Positions 1 through 8,553 of a stretch of DNA of 64,000 nucleotides are shown here, piece after piece. This DNA is from Hominiventricola filiformis (lineage in GTDB: Bacteria; Bacillota; Clostridia; Lachnospirales; Lachnospiraceae), in assembly GCF_020686965.1 (NCBI RefSeq), contig NZ_JAJEPS010000001.1, positions 62,001 to 126,000 of the forward strand, in the 5' to 3' direction. Position 1 is the first letter of the stretch, and each line of letters starts with the position of its first letter. The notes under the pieces are model-generated. The model worked only from the letters and a program-made list of their open reading frames with translations, was not told where the DNA came from and ran no database searches. A program made the translations under genes and the position numbers.

Positions 1-718
1 TCAGGATTCCGGATACGCCGCCCAGAATACCGCTGAACATATGTGTCATAATGGTTACGCGTAAAGTATTGATTCCGCTGTATCTGGATGCTTTCGCATT
101 ACTTCCCAGGAAATAGATCTCATTACCGAAGACAGTACTTCTCATAACAAATGCTACCACTGCCACTACAATGATGTAGATAAACAGTACATACGGAATT
201 CCGGCAACTGTGCCGTTTGCAATATTTTTGAAAGCATCACACATACCGTTGATTGCCGGACCTCCGGTAATTCCATAAGCAAGACCGGTGTAAAGCTGCA
301 GTCCGCAGAGCGTTACCAGCATGGCCGGAATATTGAAATATCCGATGATAAATCCGTTGAAAGCACCACAGGCGCCACCTACTACAAGCGCTGTTACAAT
401 TGCAACCAGAATTGCCGAAATTGCCATGCCTTCGCCGCCTTCTGTCATTTTGGTAACAATCATGGCTGCCAGTACACCGGTAAAGTTCATAATTCCTACC
501 AGGGACAGATCAATACCGCCGGCGATCATGCACACCATCATACCAAACGCAAGAATACCATATTCCGGGAACTGGAAAATCATGGATTTTGCATTTTTCA
601 ATGTAAAATAGTTACCCGGCTGAAGAATTGCCATCAGGATCAGGGCCAGCACCATCAGTCCAACTATGGTCAGAATATGGGTGTCCGGCGCCGTTTTATG
701 TAAAGCTTTGTTTTTCAT
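1..718 (-). CDS. Sugar ABC transporter permease (RbsC family), 3' end missing
   Basis: Membrane subunit of a ribose/rhamnose-type ABC importer, cut by the left edge, so about 239 N-terminal residues are visible. The protein starts MKNKALHKTAP and shows alternating hydrophobic segments and the AGGIDLS motif after the third segment that is typical of BPD_transp_2 permeases. The start at 718 is supported by an AGGAGGTG ribosome binding site seven bases upstream. It follows the first permease gene by 14 bp and is the last visible gene of the operon, so two different permeases probably form a heterodimer. The family assignment is firm; the sugar is unknown. Confidence 0.9.
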   Translation of the reverse strand, partial: MKNKALHKTAPDTHILTIVGLMVLALILMAILQPGNYFTLKNAKSMIFQFPEYGILAFGMMVCMIAGGIDLSLVGIMNFTGVLAAMIVTKMTEGGEGMAISAILVAIVTALVVGGACGAFNGFIIGYFNIPAMLVTLCGLQLYTGLAYGITGGPAINGMCDAFKNIANGTVAGIPYVLFIYIIVVAVVAFVMRSTVFGNEIYFLGSNAKASRYSGINTLRVTIMTHMFSGILGGVSGIL

Positions 719-732
719 ATCCGTACACCTCC

Positions 733-1743
733 TTAAACCTTACCCATTTTTTCGATACGTTTTGCCTGTACAGAAGAAAGAACTGCACCAAGAAGCAGTA
801 CCAGGCCTACTGCGAATGTCTGCCAGCAGGTCGGAACACCCAGCATGTTCAGGTTGTTCTGTACCAGCGTGATCAGAAGCACACCGAGGATGGTTCCTCC
901 TACACTTCCGTGTCCGCCGGTCAGACGACATCCTCCTACAACACATGCAGCGATGATGATCATCTCTTCTCCCATCAGAGCGGTAGTCGTACTGGAGTGC
1001 ATCAGCGTTGTGTAGATCATGGCAGTTGCACTTGCCATAACACCACAGAAAATGTATGCGATAAACTGAAGTTTTCTTACATTAAAGCCTGCAATTCTTG
1101 CAGCATTACTGTCGCCACCAATCGCATAGATTCCTCGTCCCAGCATGGTATATTTCATTACCAGTGCCACTACAATACACAGAATAACCGGAACCAGGAA
1201 CAGTGCAGTCAACGGATAGTTAAATCCGGTGTTCGGATCCACATAAGTCAGTAAATTCACGCTGTAGACAGCTTCCAGAGAAGACGGAAGAGTTGTGAAC
1301 TCTCTGGTACCAAGAAGCATGATCAGTCCTCCGGAAGCCACACTGCTGGTAGCCAGCGTTGCAATCAGCGGCGGAAGTTTCAGGTAAGATACCAGCACTC
1401 CGTTCAGAATACCGAAGACTAGTCCGATCAGCATTGCCAGTCCGAAGAAAAACAACGCATTGTCGGGCCCCATGTCATTGTTATAAAGATACAGCGGCAC
1501 ATACATAGCCACACATCCGACTGCGGGGAAAGATACATCGATTCCTCCGGAAATGATGACGATCATCTCACAGATTGCAAAACACATGGTAAAAATACCG
1601 GCACGGCAAAGGTTAATCAGCGTTGCCGGACTGATAAATGCCGGCTGACGGATTGCCGCCACGATACAGAATACAACCATAACGTAGATCAGAATCATCG
1701 GAGTACTGGTTATGGCTAATTTCCAATCCCGTTTCCTTCTCAT
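733..1743 (-). CDS. Sugar ABC transporter permease (RbsC family)
   Basis: Integral membrane permease of 336 residues for a ribose/rhamnose-class importer. It has a basic N terminus (MRRKRDWKL), about nine to ten hydrophobic segments, the SGGIDVSFPAVG motif near residue 65 and a GGRGIYAIGGDSNAARIAG-like loop that in this family faces the ATPase (here GRGIYAIGGDSNAARIAG). Its start overlaps the ATPase stop by four bases (ATGA), which implies translational coupling. Length is normal. The substrate cannot be read from the sequence. Confidence 0.93.
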   Translation of the reverse strand: MRRKRDWKLAITSTPMILIYVMVVFCIVAAIRQPAFISPATLINLCRAGIFTMCFAICEMIVIISGGIDVSFPAVGCVAMYVPLYLYNNDMGPDNALFFFGLAMLIGLVFGILNGVLVSYLKLPPLIATLATSSVASGGLIMLLGTREFTTLPSSLEAVYSVNLLTYVDPNTGFNYPLTALFLVPVILCIVVALVMKYTMLGRGIYAIGGDSNAARIAGFNVRKLQFIAYIFCGVMASATAMIYTTLMHSSTTTALMGEEMIIIAACVVGGCRLTGGHGSVGGTILGVLLITLVQNNLNMLGVPTCWQTFAVGLVLLLGAVLSSVQAKRIEKMGKV

Positions 1744-3245
1744 TCTTTTGCTCCTCCTTTCGTGGCACCGACCAGAATATTTCCAAGAGTTCTCTCATCA
1801 ATGGAATTATCCATGCTGCCGGAAAGTTTTCCGTCACGCATTACCACGATTTTATTACAATTCTGAACCAGCTCCGGCAGATCGTCGGAAATAATAATGA
1901 TTCCAACACCTTTCTTTGCCAGTCCATGAAGAATTTCATGAATTTCCGCTTTTGCTCCGATATCCACACCAACGGTCGGACCGTCCAGAATGAAGAGCTT
2001 CGGATTGGTATTCAGCCATTTTGCAATAACGACCTTCTGTGCATTACCGCCGGAAAGTGTACGGACTGCAGGTTTCGGTGACGGAGCCTTGATTTCAATC
2101 TCCTTAATCCAGTGATTAGTAGTATCCTCCATCTCCTTCTCGTCCAGCTTTCCGCCCTTCATATATTTACGGATAGATGCTGCGATCACATTGTCCTGAA
2201 TAGATTTCTCCATAAAAAGTCCCTGAGTCAGACGATCTTCCGGTACATAACCGATCTCATTTGTCATAGCATCCTTGACGCTCTTAATCTCAATTTCTTT
2301 TCCATTCAGGAAAATCTTACCGGATTCTGCAGGTGCAATTCCGAACAGAGCTTCTCCAATTTCACCACGGCCACTTCCCAAAAGTCCCGTGATACCGAGT
2401 ACATCTCCTTTATGAAGGGTAAAGGACACATCCTCAAATGCGCCTTTACGGCTCAGATGCTCCACTCTTAATACTTCCTCTCCACTCTCTTCCGGTGTAT
2501 ATTTGGTCTCCACAATATCGCGGCCAGTCATATCTTTCGTAAACCGTGCCTGGTCATATTCTGAAATATCACCGCTGGAGATGTAAGTACCGTTTCTAAG
2601 AATCGTCAAACGGTCTGCAATGCGGTAAATCTCATCCAGTTTATGGTTTACAATCATAATGGCAATTCCTTTTTCTTTCAGGGCACGCACAATATCCCAC
2701 AACTTGTCTACCTCTCTTGCGGTCAGTGCTGTGGTCGGCTCATCCAGAATCAGAAGTTTTGCATCATTGATAATCGCACGGCAGATAGCTACCATCTGTT
2801 TGTTTGCAACAGACAGACGCTCCAGTTTAATATCAGGATCAATATCTGCTCCAACCTGTTCCATGGCTTTTGCTGCCACTTCATGAATCTGTTTCCAGTT
2901 TACAAATTTTGATTTATTTTTCAGTTCCCCATTCAATGCAATGTTTTCTGCAACTGTCAGATTAGGAAATACAGCAAAATCCTGGTAGATAACTTGGATT
3001 CCTCTGTTAATTGCATCCATGGGTTTCATATTTTCGACTTTTTCTCCATCAATCCAGATGGAACCTTCATCCGGGTGATGTACACCGGATATTGCTTTAA
3101 TCAGTGTAGACTTACCACAGCCATTTTCTCCGGCCAGACAGTGAATCTCACCCTTTCTGATTTCAAGGTCAACACCTTTTAATGCGTGAACACCGCCAAA
3201 TGACTTTTTCACGCCTTCCAATTTAAGGAAAACTTCCTCAGACAT
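1740..3245 (-). CDS. Sugar ABC transporter ATP-binding protein (RbsA/MglA type, duplicated)
   Basis: Cytoplasmic energy-coupling subunit of 501 residues with two ATPase domains in tandem. The first Walker A is GENGCGKST (residues 39-47); the second domain has the degenerate GLLGSGRGE loop usual in RbsA/MglA proteins, followed by a canonical LSGGNAQK signature. It sits between the binding protein and the permeases; the 162-bp gap upstream contains a stable hairpin (3324-3359) that may set the ratio of binding protein to membrane parts. Family call is firm; the sugar specificity (ribose, rhamnose or a related pentose) is open. Confidence 0.94.
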   Translation of the reverse strand: MSEEVFLKLEGVKKSFGGVHALKGVDLEIRKGEIHCLAGENGCGKSTLIKAISGVHHPDEGSIWIDGEKVENMKPMDAINRGIQVIYQDFAVFPNLTVAENIALNGELKNKSKFVNWKQIHEVAAKAMEQVGADIDPDIKLERLSVANKQMVAICRAIINDAKLLILDEPTTALTAREVDKLWDIVRALKEKGIAIMIVNHKLDEIYRIADRLTILRNGTYISSGDISEYDQARFTKDMTGRDIVETKYTPEESGEEVLRVEHLSRKGAFEDVSFTLHKGDVLGITGLLGSGRGEIGEALFGIAPAESGKIFLNGKEIEIKSVKDAMTNEIGYVPEDRLTQGLFMEKSIQDNVIAASIRKYMKGGKLDEKEMEDTTNHWIKEIEIKAPSPKPAVRTLSGGNAQKVVIAKWLNTNPKLFILDGPTVGVDIGAKAEIHEILHGLAKKGVGIIIISDDLPELVQNCNKIVVMRDGKLSGSMDNSIDERTLGNILVGATKGGAKE

Positions 3246-3323
3246 GCTCCGGCTCCCCTCTTTCTGCTATCTTATCTTTTCTCAAAACCATAATTTATTA
3301 CGTAAATATTCCATTTTACGTAT

Positions 3324-3359
3324 CAGAGCCCTTGCGGCACTGCTGCCACAGGGGCTCTG
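3324..3359 (-). other. Intercistronic hairpin between binding protein and ATPase genes
   Basis: CAGAGCCC (3324-3331) pairs with GGGCTCTG (3352-3359), with an inner TTGCGGCA/TGCCACA complement. There is no U-tract on the minus strand, so it is more likely an mRNA-stabilising or processing hairpin than a terminator. Such structures commonly follow binding-protein genes and raise their expression over the membrane components. Confidence 0.55.
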
Positions 3360-3407
3360 GCTACATCATTCATTCATATGTAACTGCCGCTACCTTTGTA
3401 TTGCATT

Positions 3408-4475
3408 TTAGAAATCGTACTCGTCCATGTTATCTTTGGTAACATCAACACGTGCATTTCCGTAGAGAACAGTTCCATCTGCGGTCAGACTCTCATATCC
3501 TTCTACATTCAGAGCATCCGGAGCTTCACCGTTATCAAGGACATCAATAGCAAGCTCGATCATAGCCTGTCCAGCTTTTGCCGGATCCCATACGGAGAAT
3601 GTATTGATAACGTCTTTTTCTACATAGTTACGAGCGATAGAAGTCATAGAAGTACCAACAACTGCTACTTTACCGGTCAGACCAAGTTCATCAACTGCCT
3701 GTGCTGCACCAACTACGTCAGTAGATGCAGAACCTTCGATTGCAGTGATATCCGGGTTAGCCTGCAGAAGCTCTTTGGTCTGGTTGTAGGAAGAAGTAGT
3801 ATCATCACCGGTCTCATAACGGCCAAGTTTCTTCATATTGGTATTAGCTGCGAAATACTCGTCAGCTGCGTCACACCACTCGTTGTGGGAAACACTGTTC
3901 AGGTCTCCAACGAACTGGATGTAAGTTCCTTCTCCTCCGGTAATATCAGAAATAGCCTCAGCGAAGTGTGTACCATAATCAGCATTTACGAATGCCTCGA
4001 TATCATAATCGAAGTATTTCGGATCCATGGAAGATGCCTCATGAGTGATAACTACGATACCCTGCTCACGTGCTTTCTCAAGTACCGGTGCAAGAGACTC
4101 GGAGTCAAACGGTACTACACAGATTGCATCCCAATCCTCAGCAAGCATCTGCTCTACGATACCAGCCTGGTCAGCACCTTCTGCTGATCCACGGTATACA
4201 TAATCTGTTCCGTTCTCTTTGTTGTAATCGTTAACGCCTTCCTCCATACGCTGGAACCATCCGATGTTGGTCATCTTCGGAACAACGGCAATCTTGTAAT
4301 CTCCACCTTTGGATTCTTCTGCTGCTGCATCTGCAGAAGTATCTGCGGTATCAGCTGCCTCGGTGCTGTCACTTGCTGCTGTGCTGGAATCAGAAGAACT
4401 GCTTCCGCATCCTGCCATCATCGTTGCTGTCATGGCAACTACCATTCCCAGTGCTAATAAACTTTTTCTTTTCAT
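3408..4475 (-). CDS. Sugar-binding lipoprotein of the ABC importer (Peripla_BP_4, LsrB/RhaS-like)
   Basis: Extracellular lipoprotein of 355 residues that delivers the sugar to the permeases. The N terminus is a lipoprotein signal with lipobox MMAGC (Cys23), followed by a Ser/Ala/Asp-rich linker (residues 24-55) and a periplasmic-binding-protein fold starting KIAVVPKMTNIGWF. The C-terminal end (NMDEYDF) resembles LsrB and RhaS proteins. The AI-2 ligand residues of LsrB are mostly not kept: the lysine of VPK is present, but the Asp-Gln pair reads His-Asn (SVSHNEW). A sugar such as rhamnose or ribose is therefore more likely than AI-2. It lies between a ribokinase-like gene and the ATPase gene. 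Confidence 0.9.
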   Translation of the reverse strand: MKRKSLLALGMVVAMTATMMAGCGSSSSDSSTAASDSTEAADTADTSADAAAEESKGGDYKIAVVPKMTNIGWFQRMEEGVNDYNKENGTDYVYRGSAEGADQAGIVEQMLAEDWDAICVVPFDSESLAPVLEKAREQGIVVITHEASSMDPKYFDYDIEAFVNADYGTHFAEAISDITGGEGTYIQFVGDLNSVSHNEWCDAADEYFAANTNMKKLGRYETGDDTTSSYNQTKELLQANPDITAIEGSASTDVVGAAQAVDELGLTGKVAVVGTSMTSIARNYVEKDVINTFSVWDPAKAGQAMIELAIDVLDNGEAPDALNVEGYESLTADGTVLYGNARVDVTKDNMDEYDF

Positions 4476-4559
4476 GTGTCAAACCATCCTTTCATTGTTA
4501 TTATATAGAGCACCCGGTCATCTCCCTCCCTAAGGAGAACACAGGTGCCTGACACCTTT

Positions 4560-5456
4560 TCAATAAGCCTGCACTTCTGAAAGTACCGGTATGGACGGGG
4601 CTGCGCCTCGTCTTGTAACTGCAATCGCAGAAGCTTTCGCTGCCTGATCCATTGCTTCTTTTGCGGAAAGTCCGCTTAAAATTCCTCCGATGAAGTATCC
4701 GGTAAAGGTATCACCGGCTGCTGTGGTATCCACTGCCTGTACTTTGTAAATCGGCTGAATTACTGTTTCTTCATGATTCTTAAATACAGAACCCTCACTT
4801 CCCATGGTCAACACAATGGATGCATGCGGAAACCTTTCCAGAAGCTGTCCTGCGATCACTTCCCAGGTCTCATCTCCGGTCGTTTCTTTTCCAAGAATCT
4901 GAGATGCCTCTACTTCATTTAATAAGAAGTAATTCACTGTGTCCAGCGGAAGTGTGGAAATCTTTTCATTCATAGGTGACGGATTCAGCACGGTCACAAG
5001 TCCTTTTTCATGTGCCTTCTCCATAATGTAAGCAAGTTCATTAATCTCATTCTGCAGTACGATGTAATCACCTTTTTCAAAGTGTGCCATTACTTCGTCT
5101 ACCTGTTCTCTTGTAATTGCCTGATTGGCTCCTCCATAGAGAAGAATGCAGTTATCACCGCTCTTATCATTCTGTATTATGGCATTTCCGGTTCTCACTT
5201 CATCAAGAACCTTCACATATTCTGTATGAACGCCTGCATCTTTCAGCATGTCCAGCAGAAACATTCCATCCTGTCCAATGGCACCTGCATGATAAACTTC
5301 CGTACCGGCTTTGGCCAGAGCTACGGACTGATTCAGTCCTTTTCCTCCTCCATATACACCCAGTCCGTCAGAAGAAAGTGTTTCGCCCTTTTTCACAAAA
5401 TGCTCAACCTTATATGTATAATCTATATTCAATGATCCAAAACAAAGCACTTTCAT
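4560..5456 (-). CDS. PfkB-family sugar kinase (ribokinase-like)
   Basis: Cytoplasmic kinase of about 298 residues that probably phosphorylates the imported sugar. The PfkB signatures are intact: GGGKGLNQSVALAKAG near the N terminus, NEVE (NxxE, Mg/phosphate site) near residue 187, and DTTAAGD with the catalytic Asp near residue 255. An upstream in-frame ATG at 5462 abuts the GAGG ribosome binding site, whereas the ATG at 5456 is seven bases away, so 5456 is preferred. It is the first gene of the ABC operon and is divergent from a regulator that carries a second PfkB domain. Confidence 0.88.
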   Translation of the reverse strand: MKVLCFGSLNIDYTYKVEHFVKKGETLSSDGLGVYGGGKGLNQSVALAKAGTEVYHAGAIGQDGMFLLDMLKDAGVHTEYVKVLDEVRTGNAIIQNDKSGDNCILLYGGANQAITREQVDEVMAHFEKGDYIVLQNEINELAYIMEKAHEKGLVTVLNPSPMNEKISTLPLDTVNYFLLNEVEASQILGKETTGDETWEVIAGQLLERFPHASIVLTMGSEGSVFKNHEETVIQPIYKVQAVDTTAAGDTFTGYFIGGILSGLSAKEAMDQAAKASAIAVTRRGAAPSIPVLSEVQAY

Positions 5457-5479
5457 TTTCATACCTCGTAAATAATGTC

Positions 5480-5496
5480 AGGAAAAAAATTTTCCT
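5480..5496. promoter_or_regulatory. Inverted repeat in the leader of the sugar operon (candidate operator)
   Basis: AGGAAAA-N3-TTTTCCT lies 14-30 bases downstream of the predicted start of transcription of the sugar operon, between it and the kinase ribosome binding site. It is a plausible operator for the divergent LacI-type regulator or a leader hairpin. A second, weaker LacI-like element with a central CG (5501-5513) sits at the start point. Confidence 0.35.
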
Positions 5497-5516
5497 AAAA
5501 CATTTTCGTTAAATTG

Positions 5517-5545
5517 AATATATCACTTTGCACAATGATTGTCAA
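5517..5545 (-). promoter_or_regulatory. Sigma-A promoter of the sugar ABC operon
   Basis: On the minus strand a perfect TTGACA (5540-5545) is followed after 17 bases by TATATT (5517-5522). Transcription should start near 5510 and read through the kinase, binding protein, ATPase and permeases. Confidence 0.75.
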
Positions 5546-5569
5546 TATATTTAATTTTATTTTTGCACC

Positions 5570-5597
5570 TTGCATTATCGACAAATTCGGATATAAT
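5570..5597 (+). promoter_or_regulatory. Sigma-A promoter of the LacI-PfkB regulator gene
   Basis: TTGCAT (5570-5575), 16-base spacer, TATAAT (5592-5597), about 45 bases ahead of the regulator start codon. It is back-to-back with the sugar operon promoter, about 25 bp between the two -35 boxes, so one operator could control both. Confidence 0.6.
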
Positions 5598-5644
5598 TAT
5601 TTTTATGTGAAAAATGTATCATATAACAGATCAGGGGTATTTTT

Positions 5645-7534
5645 ATGACGATTAAGGAAATTGCACAACTGGCCGGTGTATCTGTATCGACTGTTTCAAA
5701 AGTAATGAATAATAAAGATTCCAGCATCAGTGCTGAGACCAGAGAGCGTGTTCTTCAGACAGCAAAACAGTTTAACTATGTTCCGTATGCCGGCTCTGCC
5801 ACGGGTGACACCAAGTCATTTCTTCTTGGAGTGATCTTTTCCTCATCCAACGCCCTGAAAATGATTGACGGCATTCTCGATGCCGCACAGGCGCAGGGAT
5901 ATCAGGTCATCACCTTCAAAACATATGGAGATCAGGCAGAAGAAGAGAATGCCATTGCAGCTTTCTGCAAAAATAATATCGATGCCGTACTGTGGCAGGC
6001 GACGGAATCTGTCAGCCCCAAACTCAAGAAAAAACTTCGTTGCCATAATATCCCCTGCCTGTTTCTTCCATCTGCCAGTAATTTCTTCAAGACAGACGAT
6101 GTTGATTTCAGCCGCATCGGATATACGGCTGCGGAAAGCTTTATTCGGACTGGTCACAAAAAGATTGCTTTTCTTTCTGCCTCCTCTTTCTACAGTGATT
6201 CTTTCTTTAAAGGATATAAAGAAGCGCTCTTTAATGCCAATCTGTCATTTCAAGAATCCTTCCTGTTCCATCAGATTGACGAACTGCTGCTGACCCGAAT
6301 CGCATCGGGTTTTATTTCCGCCATCTTTGTTCCTGACTGCCTGGATGCGGTAAAACTGTACGACATTCTTACACGCCGTCATTATCGGATCCCCCGTGAT
6401 CTCTCCATGATCACCACCAAAGATGATCGGACCGAGACAGCCCTGATTCCACAGATTTCTTCCATTGACATACCTTATTATTCTTTCGGACAGCATCTGG
6501 TCCGGAATCTAATCGCACTTCTGGAACAGAATGTGGAACCTGATGATTTTAAGTTGAGATGCCAGCTGAAAAATAAAGTTTCCGTCTGTCCTCCAAGGCC
6601 GTTACAGAAAAAACATATGACCGTCATCGGCAGTATTAATATTGACAATTATCTGACCGTCAATCAGCTGCCTATCTCCGGAATGACCAGTACCGCGTCC
6701 ACCCTCGCTCTCTACCCGGGTGGCAAGGCAGTCAATATGGCCATCGGCGTATCCCGCCTTGGTGCGGAAGCCAGTGTGCTGGGAGCAATTGGAACAGATC
6801 TTGATTCTGACCTGATTTTCACTTCATTGGAAGAACATGATATCATGACTGACAAGCTACTCCGTTTTTCTGACACTCCTACTGGCCGCGCCTTCATCTT
6901 TGTACAGCCGGATGGCGACTCAACAATCTCTATTCTGACCGGAGCCAATGATCTGTTGGAAGCTCATCATGTGACTGAGAACGAAAAAATTTTTGATAAC
7001 TGTTGCTGCTGTCTGTTGCAGACTGAGGTTCCGTCTCCACCACTGATTGCAGCCGCCAAAATTGCGCATGAAAGAGGAATTCCCGTGATTCTGAAACCCT
7101 CCTCTCGTATTTCTCTGGAACCGGAACTGTTAAAATACACCGATATTATCGTTCCCAACCAGAATGAGATGAAGACCCTGGCACCCGGAAATGACTTTGA
7201 GGAACGTACACAGTACTTTCTGGACGCAGGCGTGTCCATCGTCATCGTCACCATGGGTGAATATGGATGCACACTGAAAACCCGGGAGGCTGAAAAGCAT
7301 TTTGATATTCCCTGCAGTTTTATCTCCGTGGACAACACTGGAGCCGGCGACGCGTTCATCTCCGCTCTGGCTGTCTATCTTCAGAGCGGCTATGAACTGG
7401 AAGCAGCCATTCGGATCTCCATGTATGCTGCAGGTTTCTGTATTTCCAGAGAAGGTGTTGCACTGTCTATGATCGACAAAAACACTCTGGAATCCTTTAT
7501 CAGGAAAAAAGAGCCCGATCTTTTACACAATTAA
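5645..7534 (+). CDS. LacI-family regulator fused to a complete PfkB sugar kinase domain
   Basis: A 629-residue fusion. Residues 1-50 are a LacI helix-turn-helix (TIKEIAQLAGVSVSTVSKVM); residues 55-320 are a periplasmic-binding-protein-like sensor; residues 325-629 are a full ribokinase fold with GGKAVNMA (from 359), NQNE (NxxE) and DNTGAGD with the catalytic Asp at about residue 569, so the kinase looks active. The gene is divergent from a sugar ABC operon that has its own ribokinase-like kinase. It probably represses that operon and senses the sugar or its phosphate; whether the kinase domain makes the inducer, depletes it, or only binds it cannot be seen. It ends at a bidirectional terminator. 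Domain calls are firm, the role is inferred. Confidence 0.88.
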   Translation: MTIKEIAQLAGVSVSTVSKVMNNKDSSISAETRERVLQTAKQFNYVPYAGSATGDTKSFLLGVIFSSSNALKMIDGILDAAQAQGYQVITFKTYGDQAEEENAIAAFCKNNIDAVLWQATESVSPKLKKKLRCHNIPCLFLPSASNFFKTDDVDFSRIGYTAAESFIRTGHKKIAFLSASSFYSDSFFKGYKEALFNANLSFQESFLFHQIDELLLTRIASGFISAIFVPDCLDAVKLYDILTRRHYRIPRDLSMITTKDDRTETALIPQISSIDIPYYSFGQHLVRNLIALLEQNVEPDDFKLRCQLKNKVSVCPPRPLQKKHMTVIGSINIDNYLTVNQLPISGMTSTASTLALYPGGKAVNMAIGVSRLGAEASVLGAIGTDLDSDLIFTSLEEHDIMTDKLLRFSDTPTGRAFIFVQPDGDSTISILTGANDLLEAHHVTENEKIFDNCCCCLLQTEVPSPPLIAAAKIAHERGIPVILKPSSRISLEPELLKYTDIIVPNQNEMKTLAPGNDFEERTQYFLDAGVSIVIVTMGEYGCTLKTREAEKHFDIPCSFISVDNTGAGDAFISALAVYLQSGYELEAAIRISMYAAGFCISREGVALSMIDKNTLESFIRKKEPDLLHN

Positions 7535-7544
7535 TTTTATGCAA

Positions 7545-7575
7545 AAAGGGACTGTTGCTTCACAACAGTCCCTTT
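7545..7575. terminator. Bidirectional terminator between convergent genes
   Basis: A perfect 13-bp stem, AAAGGGACTGTTG (7545-7557) with its complement (7563-7575), loop CTTCA. A-rich on the left and T-rich on the right, it can stop both the regulator transcript and the convergent DUF4349 operon. Confidence 0.85.
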
Positions 7576-7581
7576 AGATAT

Positions 7582-8541
7582 CTATTCTGTTTTTTCTGCT
7601 TTCTTCTCTTCTTTCTTCTTTTTTCGTCCTTTTCGGATCTTCTTCACTATCAATACTGCAATCACAATGATCACCGCCCAGACTATGAGGATTGGCAGGG
7701 AACCAAGTACTACGATAACAAATCCCCGTATATCTCTGCCTACTGTATAAAGACTGTTGCCAAACCGGTCTTTGATCTCACCGAAGAAGCTCTTTTCGCC
7801 GGTATCGGTGACCCGTTCCACTTCGTCCACATCCACATTAACCGTACTGTAGTCAATCTGGTTATCCAACAGCCGAAGCTGACTTCCGTAATTTTCCAGT
7901 TCATACCGCACATCAGAGAGCTTGCTCTCAATGGCCAGCAGATCTTCCATATTTTCTGCCTGCGCAAGAAGTTCCAGAAGACGCTCCTGCTCTGTCTCCA
8001 GTGCTTTCTTACGACTTTCCACATCCACATACTGGAGAGTTACATCCTCTACAGATTCATTTTTCTGGGTTACATTTCCAAGTTCACTCACGATATCCAC
8101 AAACTGATCCAGCTGCTCTGACGGGATCCGGATGGTATAGCTTGCATACCGGGTACTCTGATGATAGTAACTGTTTCCGCTGATCGAGGAATTTTCAATA
8201 TAGCCTCCCAGTTCTGTGGTTTTTGCGCTTAAATCACTTAATACAGAATCAAATTCTGTAGTCTGTAAGGACAGATAAATGGTCCTGATCAGTTTCCGTC
8301 CGTTCTCGACCGTAGGCTCCAGTCCATTCTCTGAGGTAATGCCACTTCCACTGTCCATGGCCGTTTCTTCATAGGCATCTTCGGACAAATCTTCTTCATA
8401 CTGACTTCCCGCATAAGCCGTGTCCATGGCAGCACTGCTTTCCGAAACCGCATTTTTCGTCATCATCATGGACTTGCTGCCACAGCCTGCCGCTAATACC
8501 ATCATTCCTGCCAGTAAGAACGCCAATACTCTCTTCTTCAT
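7582..8541 (-). CDS. DUF4349-domain lipoprotein
   Basis: Predicted surface lipoprotein of 319 residues: signal with lipobox LAAGC (Cys20), an acidic linker, a DUF4349 region (about residues 85-255) with a central coiled coil (ETEQERLLELLAQAENMEDL and following), a transmembrane segment near residues 275-300 and a Lys/Glu-rich cytoplasmic tail. DUF4349 proteins often accompany ECF sigma/anti-sigma genes. It is the third gene of an operon after an ECF sigma factor and an anti-sigma-like protein, 12 bp downstream. The molecular function is unknown; a cell-envelope sensor or effector of the sigma module is an inference. Confidence 0.8.
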   Translation of the reverse strand: MKKRVLAFLLAGMMVLAAGCGSKSMMMTKNAVSESSAAMDTAYAGSQYEEDLSEDAYEETAMDSGSGITSENGLEPTVENGRKLIRTIYLSLQTTEFDSVLSDLSAKTTELGGYIENSSISGNSYYHQSTRYASYTIRIPSEQLDQFVDIVSELGNVTQKNESVEDVTLQYVDVESRKKALETEQERLLELLAQAENMEDLLAIESKLSDVRYELENYGSQLRLLDNQIDYSTVNVDVDEVERVTDTGEKSFFGEIKDRFGNSLYTVGRDIRGFVIVVLGSLPILIVWAVIIVIAVLIVKKIRKGRKKKKEEKKAEKTE

Positions 8542-8553
8542 ATAATCCCTCCT

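Noticed and set aside
3408..4475. AI-2 receptor LsrB
   Set aside because: Overall similarity exists, but the Asp-Gln and second Asp ligand positions of LsrB are not kept, and there is no LsrK-type kinase.
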